The notes under the pieces: model-generated
The model's database searches: none
Told to the model about the DNA's origin: nothing
The model's input: the letters and a program-made list of their open reading frames with translations, nothing else
Origin: Agapetus fuscipes
Taxonomy: Eukaryota > Arthropoda > Insecta > Trichoptera > Glossosomatidae
Assembly: GCA_951799405.1 (NCBI GenBank)
Contig: OX637344.1
Span: 15,624,001-15,688,000 of the forward strand
Reading direction: 5' to 3'
DNA length: 64,000 nucleotides
Position numbers and translations under genes: made by a program
In this document: positions 28,538 to 37,841 of the stretch, in pieces
Layout: every line of letters starts with the position of its first letter
Position numbering within the stretch: position 1 is the first letter of the stretch

Positions 28538-31384
28538 TCAACACGCTGGGAGAAAATCTCTGATTAAAATTTTAAATCTATTTATATTGCAGTAGAATAT
28601 ATCTATATTAGAGTCATTTAAGAGTTTTATACTCCGAGTTATAGGATGCTGTGCGACGACATCTGTACGGCTTTTCGGTACATAAAATAAATTATGCCCT
28701 CGCCCACGGTTGTAGTCGTCTGGCACATAGAACCTATAGCTCTCCAACAGGGTGGGACTGTCTATTAAGCCGTTGATGACTTTATGAGAGAGCACCATAA
28801 GGAACCCGTTGCGCCTGGTTTCCAGGCTTCTGAAACCTGTTTCCCGAAGTAGCTCCTCATGATGCATATATTGCGGATAATTTCCACGTATCCTCATGAG
28901 GAGGTACCTCAGGAATTTCTTTTGGATTTGTTCCAACATATTGATATATTTTTGCTGATGAGGCGTCCACACCTCAACAGCGTATTCCAGTTTGGACCGT
29001 ATAACGCAGCTAAATACGTCCACCATCGCTCTGGGCTCAGTGAGCAGTTTACACACTCTGATCACCAGTCCCAGAAGCTGGTAGCACTTAGTAGTCAGCT
29101 GCGCTATATGGCTAGAGAAGCTCAGTCCTGGATCAAAAACAACTCCCAGATCCCGTATTGATTCTACACGAGACAATGATTGCCCACCAATACTGTACTC
29201 ATGCAAGATGGGTCTAAAAGATTTACTAAAGGACATTGAGACACATTTCTTTGAATTAAAGATGAGCTTGTTTTTCTCAGCCCAAGCTGCTAATGCATCT
29301 AAATCTTCTTGTAGATTTATGCAGTCGTGAGTATCTACGACTTTCACATAAATCTTTAGATCGTCTGCATAAAGGAGACAAGAGCTGTGTTTAATATGAT
29401 CAATTATGTCATTAATGAAAATAATAAACGCCAAAGGACCCAAATTTGATCCTTGTGGAACGCCTGAGAACGGTTGAAAGGTGTTTGAGGTAAAACCATT
29501 AATGTTGACGTACTGTTGCCTGTTCCTTAGATAGGAGGCAAAGAATAATAACAGGGATTTGGAGAATCCCAGTATGTGCATTTTCTCAAGAAGAATATCA
29601 TGATCTACCTGATCAAATGCTTTAGAGAAATCCGTATACACTACATCTGTCTGGAGCTGAGAATCCAGATTAGATGCTACGTCTTTACTAATAGTTAGAA
29701 GATTAGAGACAGTAGATCTTTTTGGCAGGAAGCCATGTTGATGAATAGTGATACGGGATTTAATATTTTCAAGTAGATTCTTATGAATCAAACTTTCAAA
29801 TATTTTAGCAAATGTTGATAGTATAGAGATTGGTCTATAGTTATGAACATCTGTTTTTGAATCAGATTTATGTATAGGAATGACTTTGGTGAGTTTCCAA
29901 ATTTGCGGAAAAGTGCATTTTTCTATACATAAATTTAGAATAAATGTTAAGGGTTTTGCTATAGATTTAGAAATTGCCAAGATGACTTTTGGTGGAATAT
30001 TATCAGGACCTGCTGCTTTGTTAGGATTTATGCCAACTAAGCAAGATTGTACCTCATCCAATGTGAACAGATCTATGCTGATATTATTCGTATTGCATAG
30101 TGGCAGTTTATTAATCATGGATTCCACATCTAATTCGGGGATCTGAGAGCTGTAGACGGATTGAAAGTATTCTGAGAACCTTTCACAGACTGATTGAGGA
30201 TCAGTTGTTATAAGGTCTCCATCCATCAGTGTAGGGAACGAGTCACCATCTTTTCTAACCGATGTGACATACTTCCAAAATTCCCTAGAACCACTTCCGA
30301 TCCCGGACTGAATTTTATCAAGGTAGGACTTACGAGCATTCTTGATATCTTTTTTCAATTGAGCGCGCTTTTGACAGAATTCAGAAAAAGTTTGAGGTGT
30401 GTTATTCTTCCGGTATTTGTTATGTAAGCGCTGTTTGCATTTTATATCATCAATAATATCCCGTGTGAACCATGCTGGGTAAGTCCTACTTTGGTAATTA
30501 ACTCTCTTTTTTTTAGGAGCACACAGAGAAAAAATCTTAAATAACACATTATAAAAATAAGTAACCGCATTATTAGCATTGTTCAAATTATAAAGTACAC
30601 TGAAATCATAATTATTAAGAATATCGCTACATCTAATTAGGTCTATGTATTTAAAATTAATATTATGATCAGTCGTGTTGGTTGCCTGTGTGTGTGCGCG
30701 TGTGTGCGTGCGATGCGCCGGCCTATTGTGCAGAGGCGCACCCCGCAGCTGCACCGACACAGAGAGCGTTGGGTGGTGACGATCTTCATACACCAACGGC
30801 TCTACACATCTAACCACATTACATTTTAATTTGTCATTACATAGTACTAAATCTAACATTTTATCATAAGTATTTTTAACACAGTTGTACTGAGTAAGGC
30901 AGTTGCTCTCTAAGAAACATGAGTATTCCAGTATTGCAGAGTCGCTAATACTGGTCATGTTAAAGTCTCCTAGTATAATACAACTGCGGTTCCTCAGCAC
31001 AACTGAGTTCATATCCATGAAATTATAAAAAAGTTGTCTATCTTCCTCGCCATCCCTGCATGGAAAATAAAGAACACATACAAAAATGGGAGAATGATTG
31101 ACAATTATTCTGATCCAGAGGTGTTCCCCGCTAGTCTCCAAGTCTGTCCGCCTTTGAGAGGCCAGTGCATTTTTGACAGCGAGGAACACCCCCCCTCCGC
31201 GAGAGCCACGATCCCGCCTATGTAAAGTATACCGATTGTCGATTAATTCGGATGACAAGACAGAGGCGTTCAACCAAGATTCTGAGACGGCAATGATGTC
31301 CGCATTCTGGGTTAAGATGTTATCTTTAAAATTTTGAATTTTGGTGCAAAGACCTCTTACATTTTGATATGTAATATTAATCAT
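28538..31384 (-). CDS. Jockey-like LINE ORF2: endonuclease + reverse transcriptase
   Basis: Intact ORF. An upstream in-frame ATG lies at 31429, but I prefer the ATG at 31384, which overlaps the ORF1 stop as ATGA and gives 948 residues. The N-terminus is an AP-like endonuclease (ITYQNVRGLCTKI, ILGDFNM, and a DRHHPTLS near the usual SDH position). The reverse transcriptase shows NPNKAAGPDNIPPKVI, YTDFSKAFDQVDHDILL, GVPQGSNLGPLAFIIFIND and the catalytic LLYADDLKIY. The C-terminal region ends in SNIDIFYCNINRFKILIRDF. It nicks DNA and copies the element RNA at the target. Clade assignment (Jockey or close CR1 relative) rests on motif style and the poly(A) tail. Confidence 0.9.
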   Translation of the reverse strand: MINITYQNVRGLCTKIQNFKDNILTQNADIIAVSESWLNASVLSSELIDNRYTLHRRDRGSRGGGVFLAVKNALASQRRTDLETSGEHLWIRIIVNHSPIFVCVLYFPCRDGEEDRQLFYNFMDMNSVVLRNRSCIILGDFNMTSISDSAILEYSCFLESNCLTQYNCVKNTYDKMLDLVLCNDKLKCNVVRCVEPLVYEDRHHPTLSVSVQLRGAPLHNRPAHRTHTRAHTQATNTTDHNINFKYIDLIRCSDILNNYDFSVLYNLNNANNAVTYFYNVLFKIFSLCAPKKKRVNYQSRTYPAWFTRDIIDDIKCKQRLHNKYRKNNTPQTFSEFCQKRAQLKKDIKNARKSYLDKIQSGIGSGSREFWKYVTSVRKDGDSFPTLMDGDLITTDPQSVCERFSEYFQSVYSSQIPELDVESMINKLPLCNTNNISIDLFTLDEVQSCLVGINPNKAAGPDNIPPKVILAISKSIAKPLTFILNLCIEKCTFPQIWKLTKVIPIHKSDSKTDVHNYRPISILSTFAKIFESLIHKNLLENIKSRITIHQHGFLPKRSTVSNLLTISKDVASNLDSQLQTDVVYTDFSKAFDQVDHDILLEKMHILGFSKSLLLFFASYLRNRQQYVNINGFTSNTFQPFSGVPQGSNLGPLAFIIFINDIIDHIKHSSCLLYADDLKIYVKVVDTHDCINLQEDLDALAAWAEKNKLIFNSKKCVSMSFSKSFRPILHEYSIGGQSLSRVESIRDLGVVFDPGLSFSSHIAQLTTKCYQLLGLVIRVCKLLTEPRAMVDVFSCVIRSKLEYAVEVWTPHQQKYINMLEQIQKKFLRYLLMRIRGNYPQYMHHEELLRETGFRSLETRRNGFLMVLSHKVINGLIDSPTLLESYRFYVPDDYNRGRGHNLFYVPKSRTDVVAQHPITRSIKLLNDSNIDIFYCNINRFKILIRDFLPAC

Positions 31385-32103
31385 TTTTTTAAATTTATAA
31401 ATTTGGCTAGACGTATGCCCTTGGGCCATACATCTGGGTTGAACACCCTGTCCCAGCCATCTTCTTGCACGACAATCCTGTAGGACATATATTCGCCCTT
31501 ATTCACTAGAGGCAGTGCCTCCACAACAAGACCGCACTTGGTCTTCACGTAGTCCTGGACTTGCTGCTGGGTAGTGCCCTTGGCAAATCTCCAGGCATGA
31601 AGACTTCTGGTGGCGATGATTGCTGTCAGGTCCGATGTGGAAGCAGTCCCCTGAAGCATCGTTTGACGACGTGTACGTCTGGTTCTCTGGACTTGCCATT
31701 GAGGTTCGGATGACGATTGAGGTGGTCGTTTTTGTAGTAGTTGCTTCTGTTGCTGCTGCGGCTGTTTCTGTTGCTGCTGCGGCTGCTTCTGTTGCTGCTG
31801 CGGCTGCTTCTGTTGCTGCTGCGGTAGCTTCTGTTGTTGCTGCGGCGGCTTCAGCTGCTGTTGCGGCGGCTTCAGCTGCGGCGGCTTCAGCTGCTGTTGC
31901 GGCGGCTTCAGCTGCTGTTGCAGCACCTTCTGCTGCTGCTGCGGCAGCTTCTGTTGCTGAGGCTGCTGCAGCTGCGGCTTTGGCTTAGTAGCAGCCGCCT
32001 CGTTATATTTTTTGGGCTGCTGCCCCTTTAAGTGGCCAGTTTGTATTCCCTTTATAGCTTTGTATGGGCGTCCATGTGCTGTAGGTCCTTCTGACACATA
32101 CAT
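31381..32103 (-). CDS. Jockey-like LINE ORF1, glutamine/proline-rich
   Basis: 240 codons from MYVSEGPTAHGRPYKAIKG to a stop at 31381. Residues about 40-125 are a Q/P/K repeat region (PQQQQKQ units). The C-terminal third (WRFAKGTTQQQVQDYVKTKC, YMSYRIVVQEDGWDRVFNPD, VWPKGIRLAKF) resembles the C-terminal domain seen in ORF1 of Jockey/CR1-type elements, ending in a 'dP..WP.G' pattern. No zinc knuckle is visible. Likely an RNA-binding chaperone. The stop TGA overlaps the ORF2 ATG. The poly-Q stretch is a slippage-prone CAG/CTG-rich repeat. Confidence 0.85.
   Translation of the reverse strand: MYVSEGPTAHGRPYKAIKGIQTGHLKGQQPKKYNEAAATKPKPQLQQPQQQKLPQQQQKVLQQQLKPPQQQLKPPQLKPPQQQLKPPQQQQKLPQQQQKQPQQQQKQPQQQQKQPQQQQKQLLQKRPPQSSSEPQWQVQRTRRTRRQTMLQGTASTSDLTAIIATRSLHAWRFAKGTTQQQVQDYVKTKCGLVVEALPLVNKGEYMSYRIVVQEDGWDRVFNPDVWPKGIRLAKFINLKK
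31737..31975. repeat. CTG/CAG-rich coding repeat in ORF1
   Basis: Imperfect repeats of about 24-27 bp (TGCTGCTGCGGCTGCTTCTGT and variants) encode the Q/P-rich region. Adjacent units at 31755-31815 are nearly identical, so the array has expanded recently. Confidence 0.8.
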
Positions 32104-32130
32104 ACAGGACGGGTATGAGGAGGGTTTGAG

Positions 32131-32195
32131 CAGGTCTGCTTATGGGAATGCATTAAATATGAATCTTAAATCATTAAATGTAATATATGTTTGCA
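32131..32195 (+). mobile_element. LINE-L 3' UTR, right half of the split copy
   Basis: TCTGCTTATGGGAATGCATT to TATATGTTTGCAAC continues the 27838-28017 fragment. Confidence 0.8.
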
Positions 32196-32197
32196 AC

Positions 32198-32497
32198 ATT
32201 CGACCGGTCCGAAGTCTAGTGGTTAACAATTCTGACTCTTAAATGGAAGGTTGTGGGTTCAAATCCCGGCCATTTACATTTTCAGATTTGCTTTTCGCTG
32301 ATTATATATATATTCCTTTACCAAATACCGGTCACTAAAGGTCCATCCAGCCTTACAGTTATTGGGCCTTGCTTGAGTATTAAGCGCATTGTAGTGACGA
32401 CCAAGCTCGTAAACAACACCTCTGCGGCACTATAACAAGTGTCACAGGCCCCTAGAGTCTCTGTAATCTAGGGAGTCTCCCGCACAGGATTTAGACA
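32198..32497 (+). mobile_element. SINE-B without 5S head, type-3 ending
   Basis: tRNA-like unit (GGTCCGAAGTCTAGTGG, GGGTTCAAATCCCGG), body, CGACGACCAAGCTCG, then the type-3 ending (TAAACAACACCTCTGCGGCA ... CTAGAGTCTCTGTAATCTAG). Confidence 0.85.
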
Positions 32498-32861
32498 TGC
32501 TAAGAGTGGCATTGTTTTTATGTGAATAATAATGAAAATAACGGCTAGTACGTTATCATCAACACGTCCGGCGAGCTGGCGGGTCTGTAGGGTGGTACCC
32601 GCATACGTGACGGCTTGCGGAAAAACGTCTACCACTAATAATCGAGCTTGCCGCGAAGTGCGCTCGTTTTGTTAGCACACTTAAAAAAATGTGTTCGCAA
32701 AAAAAATATAAAGACAGCGGGAAAAAATGTGGAACGATGATAAAAAACATTAGATATTTGTAGAATAATCAATTCAAAACAAAACACACAGTTTTAGTTC
32801 ACTATTATTATCTATGTATATGGCTCTAATTTTTCCTCCATACAAGGCATCTTTAAAACGC
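32498..32861. other. Unassigned region
   Basis: GC-richer patch at 32550-32670, no coding feature or repeat relative. Confidence 0.35.
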
Positions 32862-32928
32862 AACTAAACACAACTAAGCTACACATATAGTGTAACTCCT
32901 TGCCGCGTTATCATCGAAGGAATTTTTA
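32862..32928 (-). mobile_element. SINE-A 3' fragment
   Basis: CGCAACTAAACACAACTAAG then the 3' part of SINE-A. A LINE 3' end follows directly, and a plus-strand SINE-A tip (ACACTGTATTTGTAGCTTAG) sits at 33340-33380 beyond it. Confidence 0.65.
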
Positions 32929-33336
32929 TTTTATTTTTATTTACTTTATTAACGGACATAATAGTCCAATTACATAATTATATGACAAGGTAATTACAGA
33001 GAATGACAAAGAAAACAACATAATTCAAGGATTAATATTACATATTAGCATAGTCAAATAAATACCTATACTTTCCTCAGCAAAACAAAGCTCTACGGAA
33101 TTCAGATAGGCTCATGCCGCATAAATCTAGATGAGAGGAAGAATTTAAAAGACGACACATTCTGTTAATAGGAGAATAATATCCTAAATTTGAAGTGTGA
33201 AAGTTGAGAGAAAGCAATTCATTTATTCTAAATCTTCGCGTTGGAACATTTAATTTGATACATTGTAAAAAGATAAGGTGAGTCGAAAATACTATTAATG
33301 ATTTTATAAATACGTATGAGTTGAGCATGTTGTCGG
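32929..33336 (-). pseudogene. Jockey/CR1-like LINE 3' fragment
   Basis: Minus strand encodes FIKSLIVFSTHLIFLQCIKL, RRFRINELLSLNFHTSNLGY and SLSEFRRALFC-stop, the C-terminal pattern of Jockey/CR1 polyproteins (two-thirds conserved hydrophobic, 'SP..RM..L.N'). A 3' UTR with AATAAAGTAAATAAAAATAA follows. Different family from the 28.5 kb element. Confidence 0.75.
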
Positions 33337-33524
33337 CACTACACTGTATTTGTAGCTTAGTTGCGTTTTTGCGTTGCGTTGCGTATGCAGTTTGCACTAT
33401 TTTCACATTATAATTATTTTTTGCTTGCATTTTTCAACTTATTTCAGCTTAAAATTTTTATTCACTCGGAAACCAAATGCATGTACAAGACTAAGGAGTA
33501 GGAGCAGCAGATGGCTTTGAAGAG

Positions 33525-33625
33525 AGCTAAGTTCCTTAGCGACGACCAATCTTGCAGAGAGCTCTTGAAAAGTAATAAAACAAAAAACGAGCTGACCAAA
33601 TAATAAATAAGGCATCCTAATATTA
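33525..33625 (+). mobile_element. SINE-B type-1 ending, diverged
   Basis: GCGACGACCAATCTTGCAGA, GAGCTCTTGA and CCAAATAATAAATAAGGCAT then ATATTAT. Only the end of the element. Confidence 0.65.
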
Positions 33626-33734
33626 TAATTGTGTAACTACAACTCTCCTCCTAATTACATCTTTCAGAATATATTATTTTTGTGCCTATTAAGAAGCAAC
33701 TCAGAAACGCTATTCTGCTTAATTCTTTACGACC

Positions 33735-33830
33735 TTAAATTTTCTCTAAGCGCAAACTTACAAGTATCTGCTAATGGGCGTTCATAAAGTATGATTTTAA
33801 AATGTTTATATTTCTTGCAACCATAAATTT
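33735..33830 (+). mobile_element. LINE-L 3' fragment
   Basis: AAGCGCAAACTTACAAGTAT to TTCTTGCAACC, highly diverged. Confidence 0.6.
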
Positions 33831-33842
33831 AACATAATACTT

Positions 33843-34432
33843 TATTCCTTTACTCATACACTGATATGAGGCTGATCATCCATACTGTAAAAATTGTTTG
33901 TCTTTTCTAATGTCACCGCTGTTTAATGGGAGATCGTCAAGAGTTGCAGAGCTTATGTTAATTTAAGATTGGGGTTTTTGATGTTGTAGGTCGATAGCTC
34001 AGTTGGTAGAGTGCTTGCATTCTACCCCGTGAGCTCGGGTTCGAATCCCACCGAGGAGGGTGTCAGAAATGATTTCCAATTTCGGTGTGTATTTCAAACC
34101 CCATAATATAAATACCGGCGAGGTTTACTCAGCCTTTACAAGAAATGAGTACCAGCCCCCTCGGGAGCTGGGAAATTCCCACTTCAACTGAAGTGGTTGG
34201 CGTAAGGCCGGCCCCCTTACCTGTAAAAATAAATAGGTTCAACTCGCCACATGCGACCCCTTCGGGGATAACGCGGCAAGAAGTTACACTGTATGTGTAG
34301 CTTAGTTGCGAGTTGCGTTTGCGTAGGTGCACATGTGGTGTGTGCAAGCGCAAACTTACACTTGTCTGCTTATGAGAATGCATGTAATATGAATCTTAAG
34401 TATGATGTATCTTTTCAACTTAGATTACATAT
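33843..34432 (+). mobile_element. LINE-L 3' UTR split by SINE-A
   Basis: Left part 33843-33991 ends GATGTTGTAGGT; right part resumes at 34323 with GTAGGTGCACATGTGG and runs to CAACTTAGATTA. GTAGGT is duplicated around the SINE. Confidence 0.88.
33992..34322 (+). mobile_element. SINE-A reference copy with clean ends
   Basis: 331 bp between GTAGGT duplications (33986-33991 and 34323-34328). tRNA head at 33992-34060 with box A TAGCTCAGTTGGTAGAG and box B GGTTCGAATCC. Body GAAATGATTTCC, the inverted CACTTCAACTGAAGTGG (self-complementary, 34180-34197), GGCCGGCCC, and 3' end GTGTAGCTTAGTTGCGAGTTGCGTT. Because the insertion site is readable, this copy defines the element ends. No pure A-tail is present. 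Confidence 0.92.
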
Positions 34433-34459
34433 ACAACAGACGGCTTAAAGAATCTGAGC

Positions 34460-34720
34460 TAGGTTGAATAGGTTGGTATGCGGCTGACCACCCATACTGT
34501 AAAAAATGGTTCACTTTGCCAATGTCACACCTGTTTCAGGGAAGGACGGCAAGAGTTGCAGGGCTTATGTTCATTTGAGATTGGGTTTTTATAATGTAGG
34601 TCCACATGCGGCATGTGTTAGCGCGAAATTATACATGTCTGCTTGTGGGAATGCATTTAATATAAATCTTAAATGATATCTTATATCCTTGCAGCTTAGA
34701 TTAGATTAGATTAGATTAGA
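34460..34720 (+). mobile_element. LINE-L 3' end, AGATT subtype
   Basis: Complete 3' UTR from ATAGGTTGGTATGCGG to (AGATT)4. Hairpin core kept as CCTG-TTT-CAGG. Confidence 0.9.
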
Positions 34721-35394
34721 GCGCCTGTTGCGCCAAGCTCCAATCAGACAAAAATCAAAGTCCCTTTCACATCAAAAATTTGGTTGCATATACTTAAGTC
34801 AGCTGATATACATCATATTTCCTGTTCCAATTTCATCATATTACTTCCCACTTCCGAGAAATATTTTTACCGAGGTCCTTACCAGAATCAAATTTGATTT
34901 GTCAATCAAATATTGATTGGAAGTTGGTGCAACAGGCCTTAAATGAACCAAAGTAAGAACATAAAGTAGCAAAGCCAAAGCAGATAACAAACAAAGTAAG
35001 AAAAATTCCAATTCGTGTTATCTAACGCGATACAATTTTTGCGTGTTATCAACAGCCCTGCGTGGAGTCTTCACAAATCCCCCTAGCGCTCCTTATTCCC
35101 GTCACGCGTCCCCCTCCCCCACTCCCCCTGTACCTCCCCCACACCCCAGTCCCCCCCCCTGCCCCCGGCCACGTTATCTGCGTTTCCCGTTTTTGTGTTC
35201 CCGTTTAGCGACCATCCCGTTATCCGACTGCGACAGCCAAGCTCAACCAGTTCACATCTTTTTTTTTCTATTAATATTACGTGTGTTGATCTGTTATGTT
35301 CCTTGCGGCTAGGGCTAGGGTTTTTCTATTTATTCATTTATAGAGCAAGACCGATGGATGGACCAAAATTTCCGCAATTGCGAATGAATGGAGT
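34721..35394. other. Unassigned, with a C-rich tract
   Basis: 35090-35170 is strongly C-rich (CCCCCTCCCCCACTCCCCCT), giving a G-quadruplex-type pattern on the minus strand. The rest shows no gene or known repeat. Confidence 0.5.
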
Positions 35395-36728
35395 ATCTAA
35401 TCTAATCTAATCTAATCTAAGCTGCAAAGATATATATCATTTAAGATTTATACTAAATGCATTCCCACAAGCAGATATGTATAATTTCGCGCTAACACAT
35501 GCCGCATGTGGACCTACAATATAAAAACCCAATCTCAAATGAACATAAGCCTTGCAACTCTTGCCGTCCTTCCCTGAAACAGGGGTGACATTGGCAAAGT
35601 GAACCAATTTTTATATTATGGGTGGTCAGCCGCATAACAACCTATAAGTCAAGGAACATACATGACAAATTACATTTTTTAAAATCAAAGAATAAAAATA
35701 ACAATATATACATGGACATAAAAAACTAAATCATAAAACCAAATTCACTTTAACAAACCCTAGCCGCCAACATCACAGATCAACCGCCATTTCTTTCTAT
35801 CCTTGCATACTTCTTTCATTTCCTCCAGAGTCATAACCTTCTTCATACAAGCTCTTCTTTTATTATGACTCTGGATATTCCATTCATTCGCAATTTCGGA
35901 TATTTGGTCCATCCATACCTTTCTCGGTCTTCCTCTACCACGACATCCATCTATTCTACCAACATATACTTTCTTCGTCAGTCTTTCCTCATTCATTCTC
36001 TCCATATGCCCAAACCATCTTAACAAACTTCTTTTAATCTTCACTTTCACACTTTCTTTTGCACCACATTCTTTTCTTACAAAATCATTCCTCACCCTGT
36101 CACTCCGTTTTTTCCCAATCATACTTCTTAGAAAGTCCATTTCAACAGTATGGACTTTACTAATTTCACTTTCATTCACCGTCCAGGCCTCGCTTCCATA
36201 CATCAAGGTGGGTAAAAGTATGCCACTGCGTACCGCCAATCGAGCATTTTTAGAAATATTTTGATTTTTGGCGATACAAGCTGTGGCACCCAGTACACAC
36301 CTGCCCTTCATTACTCTTCTTTCAAGTTCACCTGTCATTCTTCCATCTTTCTCAAACTTACTTCCCAAGTATACAAACTCATTTACCACATCAACATTCA
36401 TTCCGTTTATTCTAAATTCGTAGTTCGTATTTTCTTCATTTCTTTCAAAAATCAAAACTTTCGTCTTACTTGCATTCAATTTCAAATAATTACCTAGCAG
36501 AGCTTCGTTCAATCTAGAGAGCATCGTTTGCAATTCTACTGCTGAGTCCGATACAAGAACAGCATCATCCGCATACAGTAGAACACTCACTTTGCTCTCT
36601 CCTATCATTAATCCACAATCATCAAGTCTAGCATCTCGAACACACTTGTCCATGACTATGTTAAATAGCCATGGGCTCATCACACATCCTTGCCTTACAC
36701 CCTTAAAAACTTCAAACCATTCACTATC
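35395..36728 (-). mobile_element. LINE-L, longest copy (RT domain end + 3' UTR)
   Basis: On the minus strand: RT coding part 36728-35760, GGCGGCTAGGGTTTGTTAAA, complete AGATT-subtype 3' UTR and (AGATT)4 tail. 5'-truncated within the RT. It ties the abundant UTR fragments to one RT. Confidence 0.9.
35760..36727 (-). pseudogene. LINE-L reverse transcriptase, 5'-truncated but open
   Basis: About 322 codons without a stop, starting EWFEVFKGVRQGCVMSPWLF. The first ATG (36683) lies inside the RT, so this is the tail of a longer protein and not a real start. The RT palm motif is VSVLLYADDAVLVSDS, followed by NEFVYLGSKF, ILLPTLMYGSEAWTVNESEI and GRGRPRKVWMDQISEIANEW. The end RKKWRLICDVGG differs from LINE-T's RGSGHP. 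Without the endonuclease and N-terminal RT it cannot be functional. The uninterrupted frame implies a recent insertion. Confidence 0.85.
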
Positions 36729-36734
36729 ATATTA

Positions 36735-36855
36735 AGAGGAGACCTTGTATGAAGAAGGTTATGAATCTGGATGAAATGAAAGAAGTATGCAAAGACAGAA
36801 AGAAATGGCGGTTGATCTGTTATGTTGGCGGCTAGGGCTAGGGTTTTTTTATTTT
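36735..36855 (+). mobile_element. LINE-L RT C-terminal scrap
   Basis: KKVMNLDEMKEVCKDRKKWR, then GGCGGCTAGGGCTAGGG. Opposite orientation to the 35.4-36.7 kb copy. Confidence 0.75.
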
Positions 36856-36904
36856 TATTTTACATAAGAATTTTGTATTTTTATCCAATGTTTATACATA
36901 CATA

Positions 36905-37077
36905 TTCTAAATCTAAATCTAAGCTGCAAAGATATATACATCATTTAAGATTCGTATTAAGCACATTCCCACAAGCAGACATGTATTAGTTCAATCTCAG
37001 ATGAATATACACCCTTTAACTTTTGCCAACCGTCCCTGAAACAGGGGTGACAATGGCAAAGTAAACCATTTTACTTA
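36905..37077 (-). mobile_element. LINE-L 3' fragment
   Basis: TTAGATTTAGATTTAGA tail and UTR with an intact hairpin core; internally deleted in the GCATGTGG region. Confidence 0.75.
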
Positions 37078-37134
37078 AGAGGAGAAAAAAAAATGTTGCG
37101 AATTACTTGGCACGCAGTTTTACATCCCCGTTTG

Positions 37135-37245
37135 AAAAATCACCCTCACCTCTCTCCTTGCCTCTCTACCCCACCCTCACCTCCCACAGGAGCGTTGGGG
37201 GGGGGGGGATAATCAGGCGGAGGGGAGTGGGCGGGCGGGGTAAAA
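37135..37245. repeat. C-rich then G-rich tract
   Basis: C-rich 37138-37190 is followed by a run of 12 G and GGGGAGTGGGCGGGCGGGG (37222-37240). The latter satisfies the four-G-run quadruplex pattern on the plus strand. Confidence 0.8.
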
Positions 37246-37437
37246 AACAGCAGCTGTCTTTTACACTTATCTACCCGGCGACACAATAATTATCCTGGCC
37301 GGGGTGAGGTGTACATGGACGCATAAATCCCGAGATAAAGCGGGAGCGGCGTCACGGCGGGCAAACGTAACAATATCAAATGTTGCATTGTGATTGTGTT
37401 GTGTGTTGGCTGAGTGAAAAAAACCATTGAGAAATAA

Positions 37438-37827
37438 TGCTGGAGTGATGCTTTCCGGGATCTGTTGCCGTGGTCTGTGGGAGCTGGAGCTTCCGGACGT
37501 TTCGCCCATTTCTACGATGGGCTTCTTCAGCGTGAAGTATGATGATGATGATGATCTTGATGAGAACTGTGATGAAACGTCCAGAAGCTCCAGCTCCCAC
37601 AGACCACGGCAACAGATCCCGGAAAGCATCACTCCAGCATCATCAGCCGGCCGTGTAAGCCTAAAACTCTTATTAAACGCAACTAAACGCAACTAAGCTA
37701 CACAAATAGTGTAACTTCTTGCCTGCGTTATCCCCGAAGGGGTCGAATGTGGCGCTTCGGGAGCTATTTATTTTTACAGGTAAGGGGGCCGGCCTCACAC
37801 CAACCACTTTCAGTTGAAGTGAGGGAC
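37438..37827 (-). mobile_element. Compound PLE-D inverted pair plus SINE-A, one insertion
   Basis: The 14-bp CCATTGAGAAATAA occurs at 37424-37437 and 37828-37841, enclosing three modules: PLE-D reversed (37438-37540), PLE-D forward (about 37565-37672) and a 5'-truncated SINE-A on the minus strand (37673-37827). The duplication encloses all three, so they entered as one unit. Confidence 0.82.
37490..37537 (-). ncRNA. Hammerhead ribozyme motif (PLE type) 2
   Basis: Minus strand: stem I CUUC-a-CG paired with CGGAAG (6 bp, one bulge), core CUGAAGA, unpaired A, stem II GCCCAU/AUGGGC (6 bp), GAA, ACGU stem III and GUC. All invariant core bases are present. Confidence 0.75.
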
Positions 37828-37841
37828 CCATTGAGAAATAA

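Larger units (their letters stand above)
28441..32127 (-). mobile_element. Jockey-like LINE, full length with poly(A)
   Basis: About 3.69 kb on the minus strand: short 5' UTR, ORF1 and ORF2, about 45 bp of 3' UTR and an A-tract seen as two T-runs at 28441-28493. The 5' boundary is set by comparison with 41165-41200, where the same AAACCCTCCTCATACC start occurs. With two intact ORFs this is the best candidate in the window for a recently active element. Confidence 0.88.

Noticed and set aside
31620..31988. Alanine/valine-rich plus-strand protein of 122 codons
   Set aside because: Antisense shadow of the glutamine-rich ORF1 of the Jockey-like element.
33992..34062. Functional tRNA gene at SINE-A heads
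   Set aside because: Boxes A and B are present, but the acceptor arms do not pair, no T-run follows, and the unit continues into the SINE body in every copy.
36735..37077. Second twin-priming event
   Set aside because: The plus-strand upstream part and minus-strand 3' part are in the wrong order: the tail lies in the middle. Two independent truncated insertions explain it better.
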